A DNA stretch of 64,000 bases from JBJXHN01 sp046233135 (GCA_046233135.1 JBJXHN010000012.1:1-64000), one strand, 5' to 3'; shown: positions 1 through 9,577, numbered from the stretch's first letter. The notes: a model not told the origin generated them from the letters alone. Numbers and translations are program-made.

Positions 1-3000
1 CGTCTGCGGACGGATCTGGCGGCGATCCTGCCCGACCCCATGGTGCCGTCGCGGTTCGTGGTGCTGGAGCGGATGCCGCTGACCCCGAACGACAAGCTGG
101 ACCGCAAGGCGCTGCCCGACCCCCGGCGGGTGTCCGACGCCACGGAAAGCCATGCGCCGCCCCGCAGCGACAGCGAAATCGCCATCGCCGCCATCTGGCG
201 CCGCCTCCTGCGGCTCGACCACGTCGGGGTCCACGACAACTTCTTCCAATGCGGCGGGGATTCCATCCTGTCTCTTCAGGTGGTGTCGCAGGCCCGCAAG
301 GCGGGATGGCGGCTGGCGCCACGGGATATCTTCGAACACCAGACGCTGGAGGCGCTGGGCCGCGTCGCCCGCCGGCTGGAGAATGAGCCGGGCTCCATCG
401 ATCCCGGTGCCGTTTCCCTGCCCGGGCTGGACAGCACGGCCCTGGCGGCCTTGGGGCTCGATCCCGTGTCGATCGAGGACAGTTATCCGCTGTCGCCGAT
501 GCAGCAGGGCATGCTTTTCCACTCCCTTCAGGATCCGGGGGGCGTCTATGTCAACCAGCTGGCCCTGGATGTGGGCGACCTCGATGCGGAGCGGCTGGCC
601 GCCGCCTGGCAGCGGGTGAGCGGGCGCCACCCCATTTTGCGCACCGCGTTCCTTTCCAAGGCGGACTCCGAGCCCCTGCAACTGGTTCACCGCGACGCCC
701 CGGTTCCGATCGTGATCGAGGATTTGAGGGCCGAGGAACCGGACGCTGAGAAACTGGCCGCCATTGCCGCTGCGGATCGGGCCGAAGGGTTCGACCCGAC
801 CCGGGCGCCCTTGCAGCGCCTGCGCCTGATCCGCACCGGCGAGACGCAACACCGCCTGATCTGGACCCGTCACCATATTCTGATGGACGGCTGGAGCGCG
901 GCGCGTTTCCTGGCCGAGGTGTTGCGGGCCTACAGGGGCGAGCCGGAGGATCCCGTTCCGCCCCGGTACCGGGACTACATCGCCTGGCTGGCGCGACGGG
1001 ACAGCAACGCCGCCGAACGCTTCTGGCGGGGACAGCTCGCGCGCTTCGAGGAACCGAGCATGCTGGGCGAGGCCCTGGCGCGGCGTGGCACGGGCGAGGA
1101 CAGCGCCGATGCCGTTGCAGGCTCCGGGCATGCCTATACCTACAGCACCTTCGACGAACCCCGCACCGCTGCGCTCAAGGCTTTCGCCCGGGAGCAGCGG
1201 GTCACGCTGAACACGCTGATACAAGCCGCCTGGATCCTGGTGCTGCAACGCTACACCGGTCAGGAAAGCGTGACCTTCGGGGCCACCGTGGCCGGGCGGC
1301 CGGCGGATCTGCCCGGGTCGGAAGAGATGCTGGGGCTGTTCATCAATACCCTGCCGGTGATCGGCGGTCCGTCACCGTCGGAGAGGGTCGGCGACTGGCT
1401 GCGCGCCTTGCAGGCGGTCAATGTGTCGATGCGCGAGCATGAATCGACGCCCCTATGGGATATCCAGGGCTGGGCGGGGCGGTCCGGCCAGCCGCTGTTC
1501 GATACGATCCTGGTGTTCGAGAACTTCCCCGTGGACGAGGCCTTGCGGCCCGGACGCGGGCAGGGGCTGCGCCTGAGCCCCGTCGATAGCGTTGATGTGA
1601 CCGACTATCCCATGGACCTTTCGGTGACGGTGGACAGGCTTCTGCGCATCGAGTTCTGCTATCGCCTGAGCCACTTTACCGAGGGCGAGGCGACGCGGAT
1701 CCGTGGCCAGATGGAGCGGCTTCTGGCGGCCTTGACGGCCGACGCAGAGGCCGCAGTCGGGGCGATCGATCCGATCACGGACGACGACCGGAAGGTGGTG
1801 GCCGCGTGCAACGATCAGGCGCGGGCCGTGGGCGCGACGCCGCTGGTGCACGAACTGATCGCCGCCCGGGCCGCACGTGGACCGGAGCGCACCGCCCTGG
1901 TGGCCGGCGAGACGCGGCTGAGCTACGGGGCGCTCGATACTGCGGCGGATCGCCTGGCCGGCGTGCTGGCGGCGCACGGTGTGAGACCGGAAGCCCGTAT
2001 CGGTGTCGTCGTCGAACGTCGTCCCGAGATCTTCATCGCCCTGCTGGCGGTGCTGAAAGCGGGGGCCGCCTATGTGCCCATCGACCCCACCTGGCCCGAA
2101 GAGCGGGTGGAATGGATCCTGAAGGACGCCGGCATGGATCTGGTGCTGAGGGTTGGTGGCGCCCCGTTGCCGGGGGTGACTGTCCTCGATCCCACGCGGC
2201 CGGAAGGAGAGACGCGACGCCCCGAGACGGTGCGGGAGGGCAACCTCGCCTATCTCATCTACACCTCGGGCTCCACCGGCCAGCCCAAGGGCGTGGCGGT
2301 CGAGCACGGGCCGCTGGCGATGCACTGCGTGGCGACCGCGGCTGTTTACGGAAACGACGAGACTGCCATCGAGCTGCACTTCCTGTCCCTGTCCTTCGAC
2401 GGCGCGCACGAGCGCTGGTTGACGGTTCTCAGTCACGGGGGGCGGCTGGTGCTGCGGGAAGAGGCGCTTTGGACGCCGGAGGAGACCTGCCGGGTTCTTC
2501 ATGGAGAACGCGTGACCCACGCCGGTTTTCCGCCGGCCTACCTGCGGCAGCTGGCCGAATGGGCCGAGGGAGCGGGGGATCCGCCACGACTGCGGCTGTG
2601 TTCCTTCGGGGGCGAGGCCATGCCCAAGGCGGGCTTCGATCTGGTTCGGCGGGTCCTGAGTCCGGATCGCATGATCAACGGCTATGGCCCCACCGAAACC
2701 GTGGTGTCTCCGCTGGTCTGGCGTGTCGATGCGTCCGTTGGTGCGTGCGAGGCGGCCTATGCGCCCATCGGCGTGCCCGTGGGCGACCGCAGCGCCTATA
2801 TCCTTGACGCTTCGATGCGCCCGGTGCCCGTGGGGGTGCCCGGCGGGCTTTATATCGGCGGCCTTGGGCTGGCGCGTGGCTATCATGGACGCCCGGGACT
2901 GACCGCCGATCGCTTCGTCCCGGATCCTTTCGGTGCGCCGGGCGGGCGCCTCTACCGAACCGGTGACCTCGCGCGCTGGGACGAGAGCGGGGTCATCGAA

Positions 3001-4422
3001 TACCTCGGCCGGGTGGATGATCAGGTCAAGGTCCGTGGCTACCGGGTGGAGCTGGGGGAAGTCCAGGCGCACCTGCTGGCCCAGGACGGGGTTGCCGAGG
3101 CGGTGGTGGTTGCCGTGCCGGCACCCGAAGGCAGCCGTCTGGTGGCCTATGTCACACCACGGACGTCGGTCAGGGGGAGCGATCTCGGCGGGACGGTGGC
3201 GGCGGCGCTGAGCGATGCCCTGCCGGCCTGGATGGTCCCGGCCAAGATTGTCGTGCTGGACCATCTGCCGTTGCTGCCCAGCGGCAAGGTCAACCGCCGC
3301 GCCCTGCCCGAACCGGATTGGCGGGCGGACAGCTATGTCGCCCCGGAGAGCGAGGCCGAACAGCGTCTGGCCGAGATCTGGGCCGAGATCCTGACCGTCG
3401 ACCGGGTGGGGGTCACCGATGACTTCTTCGAACTCGGTGGCAACTCCATTCTTTGCCTCAGGGTGGTGGCGCGGGTGCGTCGGGAAAAGGATCTGGGACT
3501 TTCCCTCGGCCTGCGGGACCTGATGCAAAAGCCGACGATCCGGGCGCTGTTGGGCTCGGCGAAAGCGCCACCGGCGCGGATATCCCCGCTGCGCGGGCTG
3601 AATGCCGGCGTGGCCGGGCAGGCTCCCCTTTTCTGCCTGCATGCCGGCTTCGGCACGGTGTTCGACTACCAGCCCCTGGCGCGGCGGCTGGATGGCGCGC
3701 GCCGGGTTGTCGGAGTGCAGGCGCGCCGCCTGTTCGATCCCACCGCCCGGGCCGACTCCCTGAACGGTCTGGCTGAGGATTACGCATCAGAGATCCGCAG
3801 GGTCCAGCCATCGGGACCCTATCACCTGCTGGGGTGGTCCCTGGGTGGGGCACTGGCGGCTCTGGTCGCCGGAACCCTGGAACGTGCCGGGGAGCAGGTG
3901 TCCTTTCTTGGCCTCGTGGACAGCTTCGTGCCGCAGGCGGGGGAATCGCGGCCCCAGGCCGATCCGCAGGATTGGCGCGAAGACTTGCGCTCCTTCCTGT
4001 CCCTTGCCGTGCCCCAGGCCCCGGTCGGACGGATAGCGGACGGGGGTGATCCGGCCGAAGACGCCGTGCGTCCCATTGTCGCTTCGGCGCTTGCGTCGGG
4101 CACCCCAGCCGAGGCTTTCCTCGGGCTTGATGCCGACGGGCTGACGGCCGTCTTCTTCACCGCGCGCGCCTTGCGCGGTCTTGCGGCAACGGCGGCGTCC
4201 CTGGCTCCCCTGGCGGCAACGGCCCGGATATGGTGGACGGCCGACGGGCAGGCCCGGCGGCTTCCGCTGGAGGCGCAACTGGGGGGCACTGAAAACAGAG
4301 GAGCCCTCGGCGATGACCATTTTGCCATCATGCGGGATCCCCGCCTTATCGAGGATATCGCCGGTCTGCTCGCGCGCGCATCGTCGCCGCTCGGGCTCCG
4401 GGACGTGGAGGTGGCGGAATGA
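1..4422 (+). CDS. Non-ribosomal peptide synthetase, C-terminal part (A-end, PCP-C-A-PCP-TE)
   Basis: The frame is open from base 1, so this is the 3' part of a larger gene. It begins in the tail of an adenylation domain (NDKLDRKALP, A10 motif). A carrier domain follows with CGGDSIL near nt 262, then a condensation domain (HHILMDGWS at nt 871), a complete A domain (YTSGSTGQPKG near nt 2260; YGPTE near nt 2680), a second carrier (LGGNSIL near nt 3440) and a thioesterase (GWSLGG near nt 3831, GDDHF near nt 4311). The terminal thioesterase makes this the last synthetase of the line, releasing or cyclising the peptide. The FDGAHERW stretch gives Asp and Glu at specificity positions 235 and 239; such a pocket usually takes cationic residues (ornithine- or lysine-like), which is tentative. 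Neighbouring siderophore uptake and export genes imply a peptide siderophore. The esterase behind it overlaps by 4 bp. Confidence 0.95.
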   Translation, partial: RLRTDLAAILPDPMVPSRFVVLERMPLTPNDKLDRKALPDPRRVSDATESHAPPRSDSEIAIAAIWRRLLRLDHVGVHDNFFQCGGDSILSLQVVSQARKAGWRLAPRDIFEHQTLEALGRVARRLENEPGSIDPGAVSLPGLDSTALAALGLDPVSIEDSYPLSPMQQGMLFHSLQDPGGVYVNQLALDVGDLDAERLAAAWQRVSGRHPILRTAFLSKADSEPLQLVHRDAPVPIVIEDLRAEEPDAEKLAAIAAADRAEGFDPTRAPLQRLRLIRTGETQHRLIWTRHHILMDGWSAARFLAEVLRAYRGEPEDPVPPRYRDYIAWLARRDSNAAERFWRGQLARFEEPSMLGEALARRGTGEDSADAVAGSGHAYTYSTFDEPRTAALKAFAREQRVTLNTLIQAAWILVLQRYTGQESVTFGATVAGRPADLPGSEEMLGLFINTLPVIGGPSPSERVGDWLRALQAVNVSMREHESTPLWDIQGWAGRSGQPLFDTILVFENFPVDEALRPGRGQGLRLSPVDSVDVTDYPMDLSVTVDRLLRIEFCYRLSHFTEGEATRIRGQMERLLAALTADAEAAVGAIDPITDDDRKVVAACNDQARAVGATPLVHELIAARAARGPERTALVAGETRLSYGALDTAADRLAGVLAAHGVRPEARIGVVVERRPEIFIALLAVLKAGAAYVPIDPTWPEERVEWILKDAGMDLVLRVGGAPLPGVTVLDPTRPEGETRRPETVREGNLAYLIYTSGSTGQPKGVAVEHGPLAMHCVATAAVYGNDETAIELHFLSLSFDGAHERWLTVLSHGGRLVLREEALWTPEETCRVLHGERVTHAGFPPAYLRQLAEWAEGAGDPPRLRLCSFGGEAMPKAGFDLVRRVLSPDRMINGYGPTETVVSPLVWRVDASVGACEAAYAPIGVPVGDRSAYILDASMRPVPVGVPGGLYIGGLGLARGYHGRPGLTADRFVPDPFGAPGGRLYRTGDLARWDESGVIEYLGRVDDQVKVRGYRVELGEVQAHLLAQDGVAEAVVVAVPAPEGSRLVAYVTPRTSVRGSDLGGTVAAALSDALPAWMVPAKIVVLDHLPLLPSGKVNRRALPEPDWRADSYVAPESEAEQRLAEIWAEILTVDRVGVTDDFFELGGNSILCLRVVARVRREKDLGLSLGLRDLMQKPTIRALLGSAKAPPARISPLRGLNAGVAGQAPLFCLHAGFGTVFDYQPLARRLDGARRVVGVQARRLFDPTARADSLNGLAEDYASEIRRVQPSGPYHLLGWSLGGALAALVAGTLERAGEQVSFLGLVDSFVPQAGESRPQADPQDWREDLRSFLSLAVPQAPVGRIADGGDPAEDAVRPIVASALASGTPAEAFLGLDADGLTAVFFTARALRGLAATAASLAPLAATARIWWTADGQARRLPLEAQLGGTENRGALGDDHFAIMRDPRLIEDIAGLLARASSPLGLRDVEVAE

Positions 4423-5387
4423 GCCTGCATCCGGAAATTGAAGCCTTGATGGAACTGGTGGAGGCCGGGACGGCAAGCGGGGATCGCAGGCCATTCGTTC
4501 ACCTGTCGCCGGCGGAAGCGCGGGCGGATTTCGCCGCATCCGCGCCGGCGCTGGATTTGCCGGTTCCGGCGCTTGGCGGCGAGCGGCCGTTGGAGATTCC
4601 CACCCGTGACGGGGCTGCCATCCCGGCCCGGCTTTTCGCCGAGCCGGCGGATGGTGGGAAACGGCCTGTTCTGCTGTATTTTCATGGCGGTGGGTTTGTG
4701 GTCGGCGATCTGGAAACCCATGAGAACCTGTGCCGGGATATCGCCATTCTGTCCGGATGCGCCGTGGTGTCGGTCGGCTACCGGCAGGCTCCCGAGCACC
4801 CCTTTCCCACCGCCTTCGAGGACGCCGTGGATGCCCTGGCCTGGATCGGATCGGCCGGTGAAGCGCTGGCGATCGATACGGAGCGGCTTGCGGTCGGAGG
4901 GGACAGCGCCGGGGGGACGCTGGCCGCTGCCCTGTCCATCGCCGCGCGTGACGGGGAGGGCCTGCCCCGCCCGCGCTTGCAGGTCCTCGCCTATCCCGGT
5001 CTCAGCCCCCGTCAGGACAGCGCCTCCTATGCCCGCTTCGGTCGGGGATATCTGCTGGAGGCCGATACCGTTCAATGGTTCTTCGGGCACTACCTTCGGG
5101 ACGAGTCCGATCGGGACGACTGGCGTTTTGCCCCCCTCGTCGCGCCCGATCTGGCCGGGGTGGCGCCGGCCTTTCTGGTGCTGGCGGAATGTGACCCGCT
5201 GGTCGACGAGGGGCAGCTTTACGCCGAACGGCTCCGGGATGCCGGCGTGCCGGTCACCGTTGGCCTCTATCACGGGATGGTGCACGAGTTCCTGCGCATG
5301 ACCGCGCTCGTCGAAGAGGCCTCTTCAGCGCGGGAGGATATCGCGCGTGCCTTGTGCCGGCAACTCGGGGTCTCCGGGCACGAATAA
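4419..5387 (+). CDS. Alpha/beta hydrolase, hormone-sensitive-lipase type esterase
   Basis: A 322-aa protein whose ATG overlaps the synthetase stop (ATGA), so it is translationally coupled to it. It has the HSL-family oxyanion motif HGGGF (near residue 88), the nucleophile elbow GDSAGG (Ser near 160), an acidic residue in AECDPLVDEG and the late histidine in YHGMVHEF, a full catalytic triad. No signal peptide is visible, so it should act in the cytosol. Family members hydrolyse short-chain carboxyl esters. In this setting it could trim an acyl group or hydrolyse an ester or lactone of the siderophore, which is inference from position alone. The family and the catalytic residues are clear; the substrate is unknown. 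Confidence 0.9.
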   Translation: MSLHPEIEALMELVEAGTASGDRRPFVHLSPAEARADFAASAPALDLPVPALGGERPLEIPTRDGAAIPARLFAEPADGGKRPVLLYFHGGGFVVGDLETHENLCRDIAILSGCAVVSVGYRQAPEHPFPTAFEDAVDALAWIGSAGEALAIDTERLAVGGDSAGGTLAAALSIAARDGEGLPRPRLQVLAYPGLSPRQDSASYARFGRGYLLEADTVQWFFGHYLRDESDRDDWRFAPLVAPDLAGVAPAFLVLAECDPLVDEGQLYAERLRDAGVPVTVGLYHGMVHEFLRMTALVEEASSAREDIARALCRQLGVSGHE

Positions 5388-5478
5388 TGGATAGTATGAA
5401 CCCTGAATTGCCGGAGTCAGCCGGTTCTCGGTTCACAGGCGCGAATGACTCTGATACGCAATAGCACTGCAGGCATAA

Positions 5479-5495
5479 GATACTAATCGTTCTCA
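5479..5495 (+). promoter_or_regulatory. Putative Fur-type iron box upstream of the TonB receptor
   Basis: The stretch ATACTAATCGTTCTCA lies about 50 bp before the receptor start and shares AATCGTTCTCA with common Fur-box variants. It sits in a comparatively AT-rich 156-bp intergenic region, the only sizeable gap in the siderophore locus. Iron repression of a siderophore receptor is usual, so position and sequence agree, but this is a by-eye match. Confidence 0.4.
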
Positions 5496-5543
5496 AAACG
5501 TCCGGGGTGTGTCTGTCATCGAGACCTACTGAGGGAAGCAAAT

Positions 5544-7715
5544 ATGATGAATTTCAGTGCGCTGGGGGCAAGGTGCTGGGTAATGCCTTGGAATAAAAGA
5601 ACGTTCTTCGCGTCGAGCATGCTTGTGCCGGTGCTTGGGGGGCTGGTTTTCGGAATGGGCACGGGTGTTGCCAGGGCCCAGACGGATGTGGAGGACAACA
5701 CGGTCGTGCTGGGGCCACTGCTGGTGACCGATACGGCGACCAAGATCGAGACGCCGATGGAGGAAATTCCCGCTTCGGTTTCGGTTGTCACGCGTGAGGA
5801 CATGGATCGGCGCGGCGCATCGACCCTGAACGATGCAATGTCTTATTCGCCCGGCGTGCGGATCATCGACTATCCGGGCGGCCAGGGGAATTCGCAGCTT
5901 TTCTTGAGAGGGTTCCGGACCCTGAACTTCGCAGGCGAATACCACGACGGGCTGCGCGGCGGGTTCAACGGTTACGACAACGACATCGAACTCTACGGCA
6001 TGCAGCAAGTCGATTTCCTGCGTGGTCCGGCGTCGGTGCTTTATGGACAGGGCGAGCCGGGTGGCTTGCTCAACCTGACAACCAAGCGGCCGACCAGTGA
6101 TCCTTTCCACGAGCTTCAACTGCAAATCGGCAACTTCGATCACTACCAGGGTGCCTTCGACCTGAGCGGACCCGTCGATGACAGCGGCGAAGTGCTCTTT
6201 CGCGTCACAGGCCTTGGTCGGCGCAGCGGCACCCAGATCGATAATATTCGCGATGACCGCGACTATTTCGCGCCGGCCGTCACCTGGAACCCGACCGACG
6301 ATACCAGCATAACGCTGCTGGCGAGCTATTTGCGGAAGAGAGGCGGGGGATCGGAGCAGAGCTTCCCGGCAAGCGGTACCATTGATGACAATCCCAACGG
6401 ATCGATCGACCATGATCTGTTTCTTGGGGAAGAAGACCACAACAACAGTGAAGTGAAGAACATGTCGACGACCCTGATCGTCGATCATCGCTTCAATGAC
6501 ACCTTTGCTGTGCATTCAACGACACGCTATCTTCACTCCGACTCCGAATACGAAACGGTCGGTGCGCGGACGGGGACGCTGGTAAATGACCGTCTGCTGA
6601 TGCGGAATTCGCAGACCCGCTATCAGACATCCAACCAAATCCTGACGGATAATAATGTTGAGATGAATTTCGACACGGGTCCCGTCTATCACACGGTTCT
6701 GACGGGGGTGGATTTCGCCTCCTATACCCGCCGGGAGACCCGCTACGCCGGAAACAATACGACTCTGGATGTTTTCGATCCGACCTATGGCACGCCGATT
6801 ACCATCGGAACCAGGCCCCTGCTCTCCAACAATCTGAATATCCGGCAACTCGGGTTCTATGGCCAGGAGCAGGCGCAGTTCGGTAACCTTACGCTGACCG
6901 GCAATCTTCGGTATGACACTGTCGAGTCCGACACCAAAAACAAGCTGACCAGCACCAACACGACATCGACGGATGACGCGATAACCTGGCGTGTCGGGGC
7001 GATCTATGCCTTCGATATCGGCATCAGCCCCTATGCCAGCTATTCCACGTCATTCTTTCCCCAGGTGGCGGCCCCGGCCTTCGATGGGACCTCTTTCGAT
7101 CCCACCGAAGGCGAACAGTACGAAGTCGGTGTGAAGTATCAGCCTTCCGGCATGAACAGCTTCGTCACGGCCTCGTTCTTCCATATCACCCAGACCAACG
7201 TGCTGTCTGCCGATTCGGCACACGTGGGCTACTTCCTTGCCACCGGCGAGGTGGTGTCGAAGGGGGTGGAACTGGAAGGGCGCGTCGATCTGGCAGATGG
7301 GCTCTTTGTCCAGGCGTCCTACACCTACACGGACGCGAAGGTCACCAAGGATACCTTCCAGACCGGCGTCAAGGGCAATCAGATGGTCGCAGTACCCAAG
7401 CACCAGGGGTCGCTCTGGGTCGACTACACGTTCCAAGACGGCCCGCTGAGCGGCTTGGGCCTGGGAAGCGGAGTTCGCTATGTCGGCGAGACCTTCGATG
7501 CCTCCAACACCAACCGGGTGGACGCCTATGCCCTGGTCGATGCGACCGTTCGCTACGATCTGGGTCAGGCGGTGCCGGCTCTGGCTGGCACGGATTTGCA
7601 GATCGATGCCACCAACCTGCTTGATGCCGAATACTACACGCCGGGCTTTTCGCGGAACCTTGTCTTTGCCGGAAACGAGCGCAAGGTGGTCGGCACCCTG
7701 ACGTATCGCTGGTAG
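5544..7715 (+). CDS. TonB-dependent siderophore receptor
   Basis: A 723-aa outer-membrane receptor. A good Shine-Dalgarno (GAGGGAAG) precedes the first ATG; an internal ATG at 5583 would give a more typical signal peptide (MPWNKRTFFASSM... ending at ARAQ). The TonB-box/plug region follows (EEIPASVSVVTREDMDRRGA), with plug motifs IIDYPGGQGNSQLFLRGF, DFLRGPASVLYGQGEPGGLLNL, then repeated aromatic-rich beta strands and a C-terminal strand ending in YRW. This is the pattern of the FhuA/FpvA-type siderophore receptor family. It would bring the ferri-siderophore across the outer membrane using TonB energy. Its codons are visibly less GC-biased than those of the neighbours, which may reflect transfer or rapid receptor evolution. 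The natural ligand is probably the peptide made by the upstream synthetase. Confidence 0.95.
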   Translation: MMNFSALGARCWVMPWNKRTFFASSMLVPVLGGLVFGMGTGVARAQTDVEDNTVVLGPLLVTDTATKIETPMEEIPASVSVVTREDMDRRGASTLNDAMSYSPGVRIIDYPGGQGNSQLFLRGFRTLNFAGEYHDGLRGGFNGYDNDIELYGMQQVDFLRGPASVLYGQGEPGGLLNLTTKRPTSDPFHELQLQIGNFDHYQGAFDLSGPVDDSGEVLFRVTGLGRRSGTQIDNIRDDRDYFAPAVTWNPTDDTSITLLASYLRKRGGGSEQSFPASGTIDDNPNGSIDHDLFLGEEDHNNSEVKNMSTTLIVDHRFNDTFAVHSTTRYLHSDSEYETVGARTGTLVNDRLLMRNSQTRYQTSNQILTDNNVEMNFDTGPVYHTVLTGVDFASYTRRETRYAGNNTTLDVFDPTYGTPITIGTRPLLSNNLNIRQLGFYGQEQAQFGNLTLTGNLRYDTVESDTKNKLTSTNTTSTDDAITWRVGAIYAFDIGISPYASYSTSFFPQVAAPAFDGTSFDPTEGEQYEVGVKYQPSGMNSFVTASFFHITQTNVLSADSAHVGYFLATGEVVSKGVELEGRVDLADGLFVQASYTYTDAKVTKDTFQTGVKGNQMVAVPKHQGSLWVDYTFQDGPLSGLGLGSGVRYVGETFDASNTNRVDAYALVDATVRYDLGQAVPALAGTDLQIDATNLLDAEYYTPGFSRNLVFAGNERKVVGTLTYRW

Positions 7716-7721
7716 GGATCC

Positions 7722-7758
7722 TGCCGGTGTCCGTTTCCGATCGAGGCGGACACCGGCA
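7722..7758 (+). repeat. Perfect 12-bp inverted repeat between receptor and ABC importer genes
   Basis: TGCCGGTGTCCG (7722-7733) is exactly complementary to CGGACACCGGCA (7747-7758), with a 13-base loop. It starts 7 bases after the receptor stop. There is no T-tract, so it is more likely an mRNA-processing or stabilising hairpin, or an attenuating barrier, than a classical terminator. Its last base is the A of the first possible ATG of the ATPase gene. Confidence 0.7.
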
Positions 7759-8606
7759 TGAATTTCATGAGGAAAGGCCCCCCGGGTCCGATATCAGGCA
7801 GAGAGGACGACGAGGCCGTGAGCGCGTCGCGAGACGATATCCACTTCGACCTCGTGGATGCTTCCTTCCAGGTAGGGGGGCGGGTGCTGGTCGAACCGAC
7901 CACGCTGGCCTTTACCGGCGGGCGTGTCTATGGGCTGATCGGCCACAACGGGTCGGGCAAGACGACGCTGCTTCGTCTGCTGGCCCGTCAGCAGCCATTG
8001 AGTTCCGGCCAGATCCGTTTCCAGGGGCGTGCCCTGGACAGCTGGCCCCATCGCGCCTTCGCGCGCAAGGTCGCCTATCTGCCGCAGCATCCCCCGGCCG
8101 CGACCGGGATGACGGTGCGCGAGCTGGTGGCCCTCGGGCGCTATCCCTGGCATGGTGCCCTCGGGCGGTATTCAGCCGAAGATGGCCGCATGGTCGAACA
8201 GGCGATGGTCCTGACCGGTGTGGAGGTGTTCGCCACGCGGTTGGTGGACAGTCTGTCTGGCGGGGAACGGCAACGGGCCTGGTTGGCCATGCTGGTGGCC
8301 CAGGCTCCCGACTGCCTGTTGCTGGACGAACCGACGTCGGCGCTGGATCTGGCCCACCAGATCCAGGTGCTTGATCTGGTGAAGCAACTCGCGCAGGGCG
8401 GTCCGACGGTGATCGTCGTGCTGCATGATATCAATATGGCCGCGCGGTTCTGCGACGAGATACTGGCGATGCGGGGGGGCCGGTTGATCCGGGGGGGACC
8501 GCCCGGGGATATCGTCACCGAAACCGCGCTCGAAGCCATATACGACCTGCCGATGGTGGTCCTGCGCCATCCCGAGACCGGTGAACCGATGGCGTTCGCA
8601 CGATGA
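7758..8606 (+). CDS. Ferri-siderophore ABC importer, ATP-binding protein (FhuC/FecE type)
   Basis: A 282-aa ABC ATPase with Walker A GHNGSGKTT, a Q-loop in YLPQHPP, signature LSGGERQR, Walker B LLLDEPTSALD and the H-loop histidine in VLHDINMAARF. It powers the permease encoded two genes downstream and belongs to the iron-siderophore/B12 subfamily. The start is uncertain. ATG 7758 is buried in a perfect inverted repeat, ATG 7767 follows it, and GTG 7818, preceded by a purine-rich stretch, would remove a non-conserved 20-residue leader and start close to the conserved fold (IHFDLVDASFQVGGR). Its stop overlaps the next start by 4 bp, marking the beginning of a tightly coupled import operon. Confidence 0.93.
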   Translation: MNFMRKGPPGPISGREDDEAVSASRDDIHFDLVDASFQVGGRVLVEPTTLAFTGGRVYGLIGHNGSGKTTLLRLLARQQPLSSGQIRFQGRALDSWPHRAFARKVAYLPQHPPAATGMTVRELVALGRYPWHGALGRYSAEDGRMVEQAMVLTGVEVFATRLVDSLSGGERQRAWLAMLVAQAPDCLLLDEPTSALDLAHQIQVLDLVKQLAQGGPTVIVVLHDINMAARFCDEILAMRGGRLIRGGPPGDIVTETALEAIYDLPMVVLRHPETGEPMAFAR

Positions 8607-9577
8607 GGGGAGAGCTGACCCGCCGTCGCCTGCTTGCCGCCGGCCTGGGGCTTTTGACCCTGCCCGCCGGTGTGGCGTGGGGGGCGACAGGCGAGGCCGT
8701 GGCGCGTGACGCGATCGCCGTTGCGGCGGACGCGCAGGGCCTCCCGCGTGTGGCTGCCCTCGGTTGGGCCACCGCACAGTCCCTGCTGGCCATTGGCGCC
8801 GAGCCATTGCTGATGCCGGAAATCGAACGCTACCGCCATTTGGTGATCGAACCACCCGTGCCGGACAGCGTGCGAGAGGCCGGATTGCGCTCCGAACCCA
8901 GCCTGGAGCTTCTGGCGCAGCTGCGACCCGATCTGATCGTGATCGACCCCTCGCTTGGCGGCGCCCGCGCCCGCCTGGAACGGATTGCCCCGGTGGTGGT
9001 TTTTGATGTCCGTGCCACTGAAACGCAGTCGGCCTATGAACAAGCCCGGCTGGCCTTGCGCGGCATCGCCGGTCGTCTGGGCCGGTCTGGGGCGTGCGAA
9101 GCCTATCTGGCCCGGGTCGATGCCATGATCACCGCGGCAGAACGCACATTGGCCGGCTATCGCGGGGGGCCGCTCTATGTGGTCGGCGAACTGGTCCGCA
9201 ATTCCATGCTGATCTTTGGCGGGCGCTGCATATACCAGGATCTTCTCGACCGCTTTGGTCTGGTCAACGCCTGGACCGGCCCGACAAGCCCCTGGGGCCA
9301 TGCGACGGTGGGGCTGGAGAAGATGGCCGAGGTGCCGGAAGCGCGTCTGCTGCTGCTGAGCGATCAGGCCATGGACCTGAAGGCGATGATCGAGTCCCGA
9401 CCGCTCGCGCGGCGTCTGCCCTTCGTGCGGGCCGAGCGGATCACGGTATTGGACAACATGTTGTTCTACGGCGGCGTGCCGACGGCCGAACGCTTTACCC
9501 GGCTGCTGGCCGAGCGTCTGCCGCTGGACGGCGCGGGAGCGGCAGCGGCCGGCAAGCAGGAGGACGGACATGACTGA
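8603..9577 (+). CDS. Ferri-siderophore ABC importer, periplasmic binding protein (FhuD/FepB type)
   Basis: A 324-aa protein overlapping the ATPase gene by 4 bp. The N-terminus MRGELTRRRLLAAGLGLL has an RRxLL core typical of Tat export and a cleavage-like AWG-A region. The mature part has the two-lobe class III binding-protein pattern: RVAALGWATAQSLLAIGAEP, LRSEPSLELLAQLRPDLIVID and a C-terminal lobe ending in GGVPTAERFTRLLAERL. It would capture the ferri-siderophore in the periplasm and hand it to the fused permease. Tat use, if real, would let it fold before export. The ligand is inferred from the locus. Confidence 0.92.
   Translation: MRGELTRRRLLAAGLGLLTLPAGVAWGATGEAVARDAIAVAADAQGLPRVAALGWATAQSLLAIGAEPLLMPEIERYRHLVIEPPVPDSVREAGLRSEPSLELLAQLRPDLIVIDPSLGGARARLERIAPVVVFDVRATETQSAYEQARLALRGIAGRLGRSGACEAYLARVDAMITAAERTLAGYRGGPLYVVGELVRNSMLIFGGRCIYQDLLDRFGLVNAWTGPTSPWGHATVGLEKMAEVPEARLLLLSDQAMDLKAMIESRPLARRLPFVRAERITVLDNMLFYGGVPTAERFTRLLAERLPLDGAGAAAAGKQEDGHD

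Noticed and set aside
1453..3642. Long minus-strand open frame opposite the synthetase
   Set aside because: No recognisable domain, composition is Gln/His/Arg-rich as in antisense of GC-rich genes, and the plus-strand synthetase is unmistakable.
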